This document shows, in pieces, positions 1 to 7,125 of a stretch of 25,278 bases of DNA. The position numbers were made by a program, and so were the translations under genes. The stretch's first letter is position 1, and each line of letters begins with the position of its first letter. The notes beneath the pieces were generated by a model. The model saw nothing but the letters and a program-made list of their open reading frames with translations, was not told the origin of the DNA and made no database searches. Source of the stretch: an uncultured Prevotella sp. (lineage in GTDB: Bacteria; Bacteroidota; Bacteroidia; Bacteroidales; Bacteroidaceae); NCBI GenBank assembly GCA_946623195.1, contig CAMOQW010000017.1, positions 1-25,278 on the forward strand, written 5' to 3'.

Positions 1-8
1 AAATATGT

Positions 9-55
9 AAATAAAAGACTGGATAACTTGCTATCAATTAGCTTGTTACCCAGTC
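9..55 (-). terminator. Rho-independent terminator of the initiator tRNA gene
   Basis: Read on the minus strand, an imperfect stem (17-32 against 40-55; GACTGG and TAAC blocks pair, with small mismatches) closes over a short AT-rich loop and is followed by TTTTATTT. It begins only two bases beyond the encoded CCA of the tRNA, so it most likely ends that transcript. Confidence 0.75.
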
Positions 56-56
56 A

Positions 57-132
57 TGGTTGCGGAGGCAGGACTCGAACATGCGACCTCCAGGTTATGA
101 GCCTGGCGAGCTACCAACTGCTCCACTCCGCG
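57..132 (-). tRNA. Initiator tRNA-Met (anticodon CAT)
   Basis: A complete cloverleaf is visible on the minus strand: acceptor stem CGCGGAG/CTCCGCA, D-stem GAGC/GCTC, anticodon stem CCAGG/CCTGG around CTCATAA, T-loop TTCGAGT, and a genomically encoded CCA after discriminator A. The unpaired C1/A72 at the acceptor end is the hallmark of bacterial initiator tRNA, recognised by the formyltransferase and excluded from EF-Tu, so this is tRNA-fMet rather than an elongator. Two details depart from the textbook version: the 29:41 pair of the anticodon stem is A:U rather than G:C, and the T-stem (GCATG/CCTGC) contains one U.C mismatch. It has its own promoter and terminator and is monocistronic. Confidence 0.95.
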
Positions 133-155
133 ATGTTATTTCTCTTAAGCGGGTG

Positions 156-187
156 CAAAGGTACGAATTATTTCTGAATAAACCAAA
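156..187 (-). promoter_or_regulatory. Sigma-ABfr promoter of the initiator tRNA
   Basis: On the minus strand TTTG (184-187), a 20-nt spacer and TACCTTTG (156-163) match the Bacteroidetes primary-sigma consensus exactly. Transcription should start near 150, about 18 nt before the mature 5' end. About 80 bp around this promoter (138-217) is closely similar to 17863-17943. Confidence 0.85.
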
Positions 188-243
188 TGTTTTTGCGAAA
201 AATAATCAAAAATGGGTAAATTGTACACTTTTCCGCTGAAAAA

Positions 244-275
244 TTTGGTTGTTTGGTAGGTTTTTCCTAATTTTG
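244..275 (+). promoter_or_regulatory. Promoter of the tetR-family gene
   Basis: TTTG (244-247), 20 nt, TAATTTTG (268-275) is a perfect Bacteroidetes promoter about 50 nt upstream of the start codon. The spacer end contains TAGG-TTTTT-CCTA, a weak 4-bp-arm inverted repeat that could be part of an autoregulatory site, but that is only a guess. Confidence 0.8.
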
Positions 276-326
276 CACACGCTATTCATAATGTGCAAAA
301 CGTAAAAAGTTTGGGAGATAGATAAT

Positions 327-917
327 ATGTCAATATCTAAGACGCGGCAGAAATTGGTGGATGTGGCTCGCCAATTGTTTGCCAAGAACGGACTTGAAAA
401 CACCACGATGAATGACATAGCCTTGGCTTCCGACAAGGGTAGACGTACGCTGTACACCTACTTTAAGTCGAAAGAGGACATCTACTATGCTGTTATAGAG
501 AGTGAGCTGGAACGTTTGTCGGACCAGTTGGACGAGGTTGCGGCCAAGCGCATCCCCCCCCAGGAGAAGATTGTGGAGCTGATATACCTGCATCTGAGCA
601 TGATTCGCGAGACGGTGGTGCGCAACGGAAATTTGCGTGCAGAATTTTTCCGCAACATCTGGATGGTGGAGAAGGTGCGCAAGAATTTCGACGATGCCGA
701 GATAGAGCTGTTTCGCAAGGTATTCCGGGAGGGGAAGGAAGACGGCGAGTTCGATATAGACAATGTTGACTTAGTAGCCGATATAACTCATTATTGCATC
801 AAGGGTCTGGAGGTGCCTTACATCTACGGCCGGATAGCACATGGTATGACAGAGGAAGCCACGAAACCCGAAGTTGCCAAGATTGTGTATAGCGCGCTTG
901 GCAAGAGAAGGTTTTAG
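327..917 (+). CDS. TetR/AcrR-family transcriptional regulator
   Basis: This 196-aa protein has the usual TetR layout: an N-terminal three-helix DNA-binding domain (about residues 6-52) with the diagnostic helix-turn-helix and the LYTYFKSKEDIYYAVI stretch after the recognition helix, then an all-helical ligand/dimerisation domain that is not conserved enough to name an effector. The start at 327 lies about 50 nt after a consensus promoter. The gene sits 59 nt upstream of fabG on the same strand with no clear promoter between them, so cotranscription is likely and control of fatty-acid synthesis or membrane composition is a reasonable inference, though unproven. Length is normal and nothing is broken. 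Confidence 0.88.
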   Translation: MSISKTRQKLVDVARQLFAKNGLENTTMNDIALASDKGRRTLYTYFKSKEDIYYAVIESELERLSDQLDEVAAKRIPPQEKIVELIYLHLSMIRETVVRNGNLRAEFFRNIWMVEKVRKNFDDAEIELFRKVFREGKEDGEFDIDNVDLVADITHYCIKGLEVPYIYGRIAHGMTEEATKPEVAKIVYSALGKRRF

Positions 918-976
918 GGAACGTCGGTATCACATCAAACAATGATTACAGGTATTTATACATTATTTTATATATT

Positions 977-1714
977 ATGGGATTATTACAAGGAAAAACA
1001 GCACTGATTACGGGTGCAGCCCGAGGCATTGGCAAAGCCATTGCCCTGAAGTTTGCCGCAGAAGGCGCTAATATTGCATTCACCGACTTAGAGGTAAACC
1101 TTGAGACAGAGCAGGAAATTGCCACTCTTGGCGTGAAGGCCAAGAGCTATGCTTCCAACGCTGCCGACTTTGCTCAGACCGAAGAAGTGGTGAAAGCAGT
1201 GAAAGAAGAGTTTGGTTCTATTGACATTCTGGTGAACAATGCCGGTATCACGAAGGACGGTTTGATGCTTCGCATGTCGGAGCAGCAGTGGGATGCCGTG
1301 ATTGCCGTCAACCTGAAGTCGGCATTCAATTTCATTCATGCCTGCGTGCCGGTGATGATGCGCCAGCGCGGCGGCAGCATCATCAACATGGCATCCGTGG
1401 TGGGAGTCCATGGCAATGCCGGCCAGTCCAACTATGCCGCCTCCAAGGCCGGTTTGATAGCTTTGGCCAAGTCGATTGGCCAGGAAATGGGTCCGAAGGG
1501 TATTCGTGCCAACGCCATCGCCCCTGGTTTCATTGACACCGCGATGACCCAGGCACTACCCGACGAGATTCGCAAGGAGTGGATCAACAAGATTCCCCTG
1601 CGTCGTGGTGGTCAGGTGGAGGATATTGCCAATGTGGCAACATTCCTGGCATCCGATATGTCGAGCTACGTCTCCGGACAAGTCATCCAGGTTGATGGCG
1701 GCATGAACATGTAG
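977..1714 (+). CDS. fabG: 3-oxoacyl-ACP reductase FabG
   Basis: FabG performs the NADPH-dependent reduction of 3-oxoacyl-ACP to 3-hydroxyacyl-ACP in type II fatty-acid elongation in the cytoplasm. The 245-aa product is a classical short-chain dehydrogenase of standard FabG length. It has the cofactor motif TGAARGIG at 12-19, NNAG at 87-90, the catalytic set N112, S140, Y153 and K157, and the C-terminal VDGGMNM ending typical of FabG. Other short-chain dehydrogenases share the fold, but overall similarity and this ending make FabG the best call. It follows the TetR gene by 59 nt and precedes the pseudouridine synthase by 17 nt, suggesting one operon. Confidence 0.93.
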   Translation: MGLLQGKTALITGAARGIGKAIALKFAAEGANIAFTDLEVNLETEQEIATLGVKAKSYASNAADFAQTEEVVKAVKEEFGSIDILVNNAGITKDGLMLRMSEQQWDAVIAVNLKSAFNFIHACVPVMMRQRGGSIINMASVVGVHGNAGQSNYAASKAGLIALAKSIGQEMGPKGIRANAIAPGFIDTAMTQALPDEIRKEWINKIPLRRGGQVEDIANVATFLASDMSSYVSGQVIQVDGGMNM

Positions 1715-1731
1715 TTCGTTGAAAATAGAAC

Positions 1732-2436
1732 ATGATGGAGGTCATCTACGAGGACAACCACATAATCATCGTGAACAAGAAGAGTGGGGAGATCGTCCAG
1801 GGCGACAAGACTGGCGATTGTCCCCTCTCTGATTTGGTGAAGGCCTATCTGAAGGAGAAATACCAGAAGCCGGGTGCCGTCTTCTTAGGTGTAGTACATC
1901 GTCTGGACCGCCCTGTAGCAGGCTTGGTGATGTTTGCACGTACTTCCAAGGCCCTGTCGCGCCTGAATGAAATGTTCCGCAAGGGAGAGGTGCACAAGAC
2001 CTACTGGGCCATTGTCAGCGGCGAGCCGTTAGCGTCCAGGAACCTGCGAGCAGGAGAGTGGCACACGTTGGAGCACTGGCTGGTACGCAACGAAAAGCAG
2101 AACAAGAGCTACGCCTACAGTCACAAAGTGCCGGGTTCCAAGCAGTGCCTTCTGAAATACCGGCTTATCGGCCACTCCGACCGTTACAGTCTGTTGGAGA
2201 TTAATCTGATGACCGGTCGCCACCATCAGATTCGCTGTCAGCTGGCAGCTATGGGGTGTCCCATCAAAGGCGACTTGAAATACGGAGCCCGCCGCTCCAA
2301 TCCCGATGGCAGCATCTCGCTGTTGTCGCATCGCATGGAGTTCGTCCACCCCGTTTCAAAGGAGGATATCAGGCTGGAATCACCCCTTCCAGCCGACAAT
2401 TTGTGGCATTCCATGAAAATAATCAGTGATTTGTAA
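1732..2436 (+). CDS. RluA-family RNA pseudouridine synthase
   Basis: The 234-aa protein isomerises specific uridines in rRNA or tRNA to pseudouridine. The RluA-family catalytic motif HRLDRPVAG begins at residue 56 with D59 as the nucleophilic aspartate, and the later RNA-binding motif GRHHQIRCQL is present. There is no N-terminal S4 domain, so it resembles the short RluA/TruC-like members and not RluC/RluD. The target site cannot be read from the sequence. The start codon is one of two adjacent ATGs, 17 nt after fabG. The stop codon lies only 22 nt before the -7 element of the tamB promoter. Confidence 0.88.
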   Translation: MMEVIYEDNHIIIVNKKSGEIVQGDKTGDCPLSDLVKAYLKEKYQKPGAVFLGVVHRLDRPVAGLVMFARTSKALSRLNEMFRKGEVHKTYWAIVSGEPLASRNLRAGEWHTLEHWLVRNEKQNKSYAYSHKVPGSKQCLLKYRLIGHSDRYSLLEINLMTGRHHQIRCQLAAMGCPIKGDLKYGARRSNPDGSISLLSHRMEFVHPVSKEDIRLESPLPADNLWHSMKIISDL

Positions 2437-2458
2437 TCCAAATCCCAAAATTATTTTC

Positions 2459-2466
2459 TATCTTTG
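2459..2466 (+). promoter_or_regulatory. -7 element of the tamB-tamL promoter
   Basis: TATCTTTG matches the TAnnTTTG consensus 24 nt before the tamB start. The best upstream TTTG (2430-2433) is 25 nt away, longer than ideal, so the -33 box is weak. This element contains a TTG that could be misread as the tamB start. Confidence 0.7.
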
Positions 2467-2490
2467 CAGCAACATTGTAAAGATCCGTTG

Positions 2491-5400
2491 ATGATGAAGA
2501 AAGCATTTTGGTGGATATTGGGTATATTGTTAAGCCCCGTTCTGCTGTTTGTCATTCTGACTCTCCTGCTTTATCTGCCGCCCGTACAGAACTGGGCAGT
2601 AGACAAGGTGGCTGCTATTGCCTCCGAGAAAACCGGTATGCAGATAACGGTAGGCCACGTAAATCTTTCTTTCCCCTTAGACTTGGCTGTCGATGGTTTC
2701 AAGGTAGTCCATGCCCCCGACACCATTGCCGACGTGGAACGGCTGGTAGTAGATGTGCAGCTGTTGCCACTGTTCAGGAATCGCGTCGTCATCAACGAGC
2801 TGGAAGTGACCAATACCAGTCTGAATACCAACGGCTTCGTGGAAGCGGCCTGCGTGAAGGGTAACTTTAGGCGGCTTTTTGTAGCCAGTCGGGGCATAGA
2901 CCTGGACCAACAGACCATCGAGGCCAACGGAGCCCGACTGGAAGATGCCCGACTGGACATCCAGTTGAACGATTCCGTACCCAAGGACTCCACCAAGACC
3001 GAGACCCTGTGGATGATCCATGCCGACAGCCTTGTGGTAAGCCGTTCCGACGTAGTGCTCCACATGCCAGGCGACACGATGAGCGTCGATGCCCACATAG
3101 GCACGCTGACAGCCCGCAAGGCCCAACTGGACTTAGGCGAGCAGACCTACAAGGTGGGTAGCGTAGACTGGGTGAACGGAGCCTTGAAGTACGACCGGAA
3201 CTACCAGCCCCGCATAGAAGGTTTGGACTACAACCATATCGCCCTGAGCAACATCAGCATCGGCATCGACAACATCTACTTCCACGACCCCACCCTGAAG
3301 TTGAACTTGCGGCAGTTGGCCCTGAAGGAGAAGAGTGGACTGCAGGTTACCGAAATGAACGGACAGCTCAGTCTGGTTGACGGCAACATCCGTCTGCCCC
3401 GCTTCCGTCTGAAGACCCCTGAAAGCGACGTCTATATGGAATTGGATTTCCCCAAGTCCGTGATGGACTCCATCGACCCCGGCAAGCTCCACCTGCTTAT
3501 CGATGCCCGTGTGGCCCGTCAGGACATGATGCATTTTTTGCGCGACCTGCCCCGTCCGATGTTAGAGCGCTGGCCCTACTATCCGCTGAGTCTGAAGGGA
3601 GAAGTCAATGGCAACGTGGAATACATCAAGTTCAGCGACCTCGATGTCGATTTGCCGACCGCCTTCCATGCCAATGCTACCGGCTACGCTACCAATTTTG
3701 CCGACCCGAAGCGCATTCAGGGCGATGTAACCTTCTCTCTGAAAACACAAAACCTAGGTTTCCTGATGGCGGCCCTGCCTCGTGACGCACAGCGTAACTA
3801 CCGGCTGCCCCCCATGTCTGCCGAGGGCCATGTGAAGCGGAAGGGCGCCGACTACTCCGCTACCGTCAAGGCCCGCGAAGGCAGCGGACTGATGGACCTT
3901 GACGGCGACTTCAATGCCAACGACCAGAGCTACAGTGCCCGTCTGTATGTGCACAACATGAATGTCCGCCATTTCATGCCCCGCGACTCCATCTTCAACA
4001 TCAATGGCGACGTGACGGTGAACGGCAAGGGTTTCGACTTCCTGTCGCCCAAGACCTCACTGTTTGGCTATGCCACCATCAATCAGGTGCACTATAAGCA
4101 CTGGGACCTGGTAGACATCACCAGTCAGGCCAGCATACGCAATGGCAGGATGCTGGTAGACTTGGAATCACACAACGACCTGCTGGACGGACGTATAGAG
4201 TTAGACGCCATTGTCGACCCGAAGCGTTTTGTAGGCAATGTGGTGGTCGACGTCACCAATGCCGACCTCCATGAGATGGGTCTGATGAACAATCCGCTGA
4301 CAATAGGCATGTGCGGCAGTGTTGATGTCACCTCCGACTTGAAGAAGACTCACTACGCCAGCGGACTGGTCAGCGACTTCATCATCCGCGACTCCGCTCA
4401 GTCGCTGCGTTCCGAGTTTGTTGGCATCCATCTGCGCACAGCCCCCGACACCACCCTGGTACGTCTGCAAAGCGGCGACTTCATCGTCAAGCTGGATGCC
4501 GGCACCGACTACGAGGTGCTGGGCAAGCAGTTTGCCGTCCTCGGCGATTCGGTAGCCGGTCAGCTGCGCCGGAAAGTCATAGACCAGCCGGCCTTGTGGC
4601 GGCTGTTGCCAACGATGAAGATGCACGTGGAGAGCAAGCGCAACAACCCGTTGGCAACCCTGCTGAAGAGCGGTCAGGACATTGACTTCAAGGAGTTGCT
4701 GTTCGACATGGAAATCTCGGCCGAGACCGGCATCAACGGCAATGGCCACATCCACTCGCTGGTGGCAAGCAATGTGCGTCTGGACACCATCAACTTCCGT
4801 CTGACGCAGCGTAAGAACCACCTGTCGTTCGGTGGTCAGATTCGCAACAACAAGCGCAATCCGCAGTTTGTCTTCAATGCCCTGTTCGACGGTGTGCTGC
4901 AGGAGCGCGGTGCCACCTTTGGAGTGCGCTACTATGATGCCGCCAACAAGTTAGGAGCCCGTCTGGGTGCCCAGGCCGAAGTCGTCGACAGCGGTCTCCG
5001 TCTGCACCTGGTGCCCGAGCGTCCCACTATCGGCTATAAAGATTTCAACCTGAACAAAGACAACTTCCTGCTCCTGAGTCCCCACGGTAAGGTTCAAGCC
5101 CATCTGGACCTCATCGCCGACGACGGCACCGGTCTGAAGCTGTATTCCGAGAACAGCGATTCCACAGCCCTGCAGGACATCACCCTGTCGCTGAACAAGA
5201 TAGATCTGAATGAGCTGACCTCCGTGATACCCTATGCCCCGCGCATGACGGGCAGCATGAACGGCGACTACCATGTTGTGCAGAATGCCGCCGGCCAGTT
5301 GTCGGTGGTCAGCGACATGAATGTTCGCCAGATGACATACGAGCACAGTCCGATAGGCAATGTCAGCACCGAGATGGTGTATCTTCAGAAGGGCGACAGT

Positions 5401-7125
5401 ACCCATGCCGTAGAGGCCCGTCTGATGAGGGATGACGTGGAAATCGGCCTGCTCACAGGTACCTATTATGATAAAGGCGAAGGAGCTATCGATGCCAAGT
5501 TCCTGATGAAGCACCTGCCGCTGGAATTCATCAACGGCTTCATTCCCAACCAGGCATTTGGCTTGAAGGGCTTTACTGATGGAGAGGTGGCCGTCAAGGG
5601 TCGCCTGTCGAGTCCGAAGGTGGACGGTGAAATCTATCTCGACTCCACCTATCTGGTGAGTGAACCCTACGGAGTCAACATGCGTTTCGACAACGACCCC
5701 GTCCGCATCGTCGGTTCACAGCTGCTGTTCGAGAATTTCTCCGCCTACTCGCAGTATAACAATGCCCCGCTGACCCTGCAAGGCCACGTAGACTTCAGCA
5801 ATACGGAGAAGATAGGGCTGTCGCTGCGTATGCGTGCCAGAGACTACCAGATTGTGGGAGCCCGCGAGACAACCAAGAGCGTAGCCTACGGCAAGGCCTT
5901 TGTAAACATCTTTGCCAGTATGCAGGGCACCCTCGACGACCTGACGATGCGCGGTCGCCTGGACCTGCTGCCTTCTACCGACCTGTACTACATACTGCGC
6001 GACTCGCCGTTGACCACCGACAACGAGCTGGACAATCTGGTGAAGTTCACCGACTTCAGCGACACCACCCAGGTCGTGGTGGAGCGTCCTGCCATCAACG
6101 GCTTCCGCATGAACATGTCGCTCAACGTGTCGCAAGGAGCCCATGTGAAGGCCTGGCTCAACACCGACCACTCCAACTACGTCGACCTGATGGGCGGCGG
6201 CACGCTGCGCATGTCGTACACCCCTGCCGATGCCATGCAGCTGACGGGTCGCTACACCATCTCTAATGGTGAGATGAAGTATTCGCTGCCCATCATTCCG
6301 CTGAAGACCTTTACCATCCAGGACGGCTCTTACATCGAGTTTACCGGCGACATGATGAATCCCACTCTGAACATTGCAGCCACGGAACGTGTCAGGTCAA
6401 ATGTAAGCGGCAGCAACGGCGTGGCCCGTACGGTCGACTTCGACTGCGGTGTGAAGATTTCGAGAACGCTGAGCGATATGGGTCTGGAGTTCACCCTCGA
6501 TGCCCCGGAGGACATGCAGCTGCACAGCGAGCTGCAGTCGCTCAGTGTCGAACAGCGCGGCAAATTGGCAGTAGCCATGCTGACCACGGGTGTCTATCTG
6601 GACAATGCCGACACGCAGGGCTTTTCCATGAACTCCGCCCTCTCGTCGTTCCTGAATTCCGGCATCACCAGTATTACCGGCAATGCCCTTCGCACCCTCG
6701 ACCTGTCGTTTGGTATGGACAACAGCACCGATGCCAGCGGCCAGACGCATACCGACTACTCGTTCAAGTTTGCCAAGCGCTTCCTCAACAACCGGCTGCG
6801 CCTCTCCATGGGCGGCAAGGTAACCTCAGGAGCCGAATTGCAGCAGCGCAACAACTCCTTCTTCGACAATTTCACGATGGAATACCGCCTTGACAACAAC
6901 GCCACCAAGTATGTCAACCTGTACTATCAGAACAATGCCTACGACTGGCTCGACGGCTACACCCAGAAGTACGGAGGCGGCTTCACCTGGCGCAAGTCAT
7001 TGCAAAACCTCACCGACCTGTTCCGTCGCACCGTCCAGCTGCAGCCCCTGCGCCAGAATGCCGTGCTGCGGCGAGACAGCGTGGCGACCGACTCCCTCAA
7101 ACAGAATAGCCATGCAACGAAGTAA
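2491..7125 (+). CDS. tamB: Translocation and assembly module protein TamB
   Basis: This 1544-aa protein has an N-terminal membrane anchor (about residues 7-30) followed by a very long run of beta-rich AsmA/DUF3971-like repeats. The DUF490/TamB domain covers roughly residues 1150-1500, including alternating beta patterns such as GGGTLRMSYTP and TGRYTISNGEMKYSLP. TamB proteins span the periplasm as a hydrophobic groove between inner and outer membrane and act with a TamA/TamL Omp85 partner in outer-membrane protein assembly or lipid transport. I place the start at 2491 (or 2494, MKKAFWW), because the in-frame TTG at 2464 lies inside the -7 promoter element. The 3' end overlaps tamL by 14 nt, so the two are translationally linked. 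Confidence 0.92.
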   Translation: MMKKAFWWILGILLSPVLLFVILTLLLYLPPVQNWAVDKVAAIASEKTGMQITVGHVNLSFPLDLAVDGFKVVHAPDTIADVERLVVDVQLLPLFRNRVVINELEVTNTSLNTNGFVEAACVKGNFRRLFVASRGIDLDQQTIEANGARLEDARLDIQLNDSVPKDSTKTETLWMIHADSLVVSRSDVVLHMPGDTMSVDAHIGTLTARKAQLDLGEQTYKVGSVDWVNGALKYDRNYQPRIEGLDYNHIALSNISIGIDNIYFHDPTLKLNLRQLALKEKSGLQVTEMNGQLSLVDGNIRLPRFRLKTPESDVYMELDFPKSVMDSIDPGKLHLLIDARVARQDMMHFLRDLPRPMLERWPYYPLSLKGEVNGNVEYIKFSDLDVDLPTAFHANATGYATNFADPKRIQGDVTFSLKTQNLGFLMAALPRDAQRNYRLPPMSAEGHVKRKGADYSATVKAREGSGLMDLDGDFNANDQSYSARLYVHNMNVRHFMPRDSIFNINGDVTVNGKGFDFLSPKTSLFGYATINQVHYKHWDLVDITSQASIRNGRMLVDLESHNDLLDGRIELDAIVDPKRFVGNVVVDVTNADLHEMGLMNNPLTIGMCGSVDVTSDLKKTHYASGLVSDFIIRDSAQSLRSEFVGIHLRTAPDTTLVRLQSGDFIVKLDAGTDYEVLGKQFAVLGDSVAGQLRRKVIDQPALWRLLPTMKMHVESKRNNPLATLLKSGQDIDFKELLFDMEISAETGINGNGHIHSLVASNVRLDTINFRLTQRKNHLSFGGQIRNNKRNPQFVFNALFDGVLQERGATFGVRYYDAANKLGARLGAQAEVVDSGLRLHLVPERPTIGYKDFNLNKDNFLLLSPHGKVQAHLDLIADDGTGLKLYSENSDSTALQDITLSLNKIDLNELTSVIPYAPRMTGSMNGDYHVVQNAAGQLSVVSDMNVRQMTYEHSPIGNVSTEMVYLQKGDSTHAVEARLMRDDVEIGLLTGTYYDKGEGAIDAKFLMKHLPLEFINGFIPNQAFGLKGFTDGEVAVKGRLSSPKVDGEIYLDSTYLVSEPYGVNMRFDNDPVRIVGSQLLFENFSAYSQYNNAPLTLQGHVDFSNTEKIGLSLRMRARDYQIVGARETTKSVAYGKAFVNIFASMQGTLDDLTMRGRLDLLPSTDLYYILRDSPLTTDNELDNLVKFTDFSDTTQVVVERPAINGFRMNMSLNVSQGAHVKAWLNTDHSNYVDLMGGGTLRMSYTPADAMQLTGRYTISNGEMKYSLPIIPLKTFTIQDGSYIEFTGDMMNPTLNIAATERVRSNVSGSNGVARTVDFDCGVKISRTLSDMGLEFTLDAPEDMQLHSELQSLSVEQRGKLAVAMLTTGVYLDNADTQGFSMNSALSSFLNSGITSITGNALRTLDLSFGMDNSTDASGQTHTDYSFKFAKRFLNNRLRLSMGGKVTSGAELQQRNNSFFDNFTMEYRLDNNATKYVNLYYQNNAYDWLDGYTQKYGGGFTWRKSLQNLTDLFRRTVQLQPLRQNAVLRRDSVATDSLKQNSHATK

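Noticed and set aside
6890..7111. N-terminal extension of TamL within tamB
   Set aside because: Threonine/serine/proline-rich out-of-frame tamB translation; the lipoprotein signal begins at 7112.
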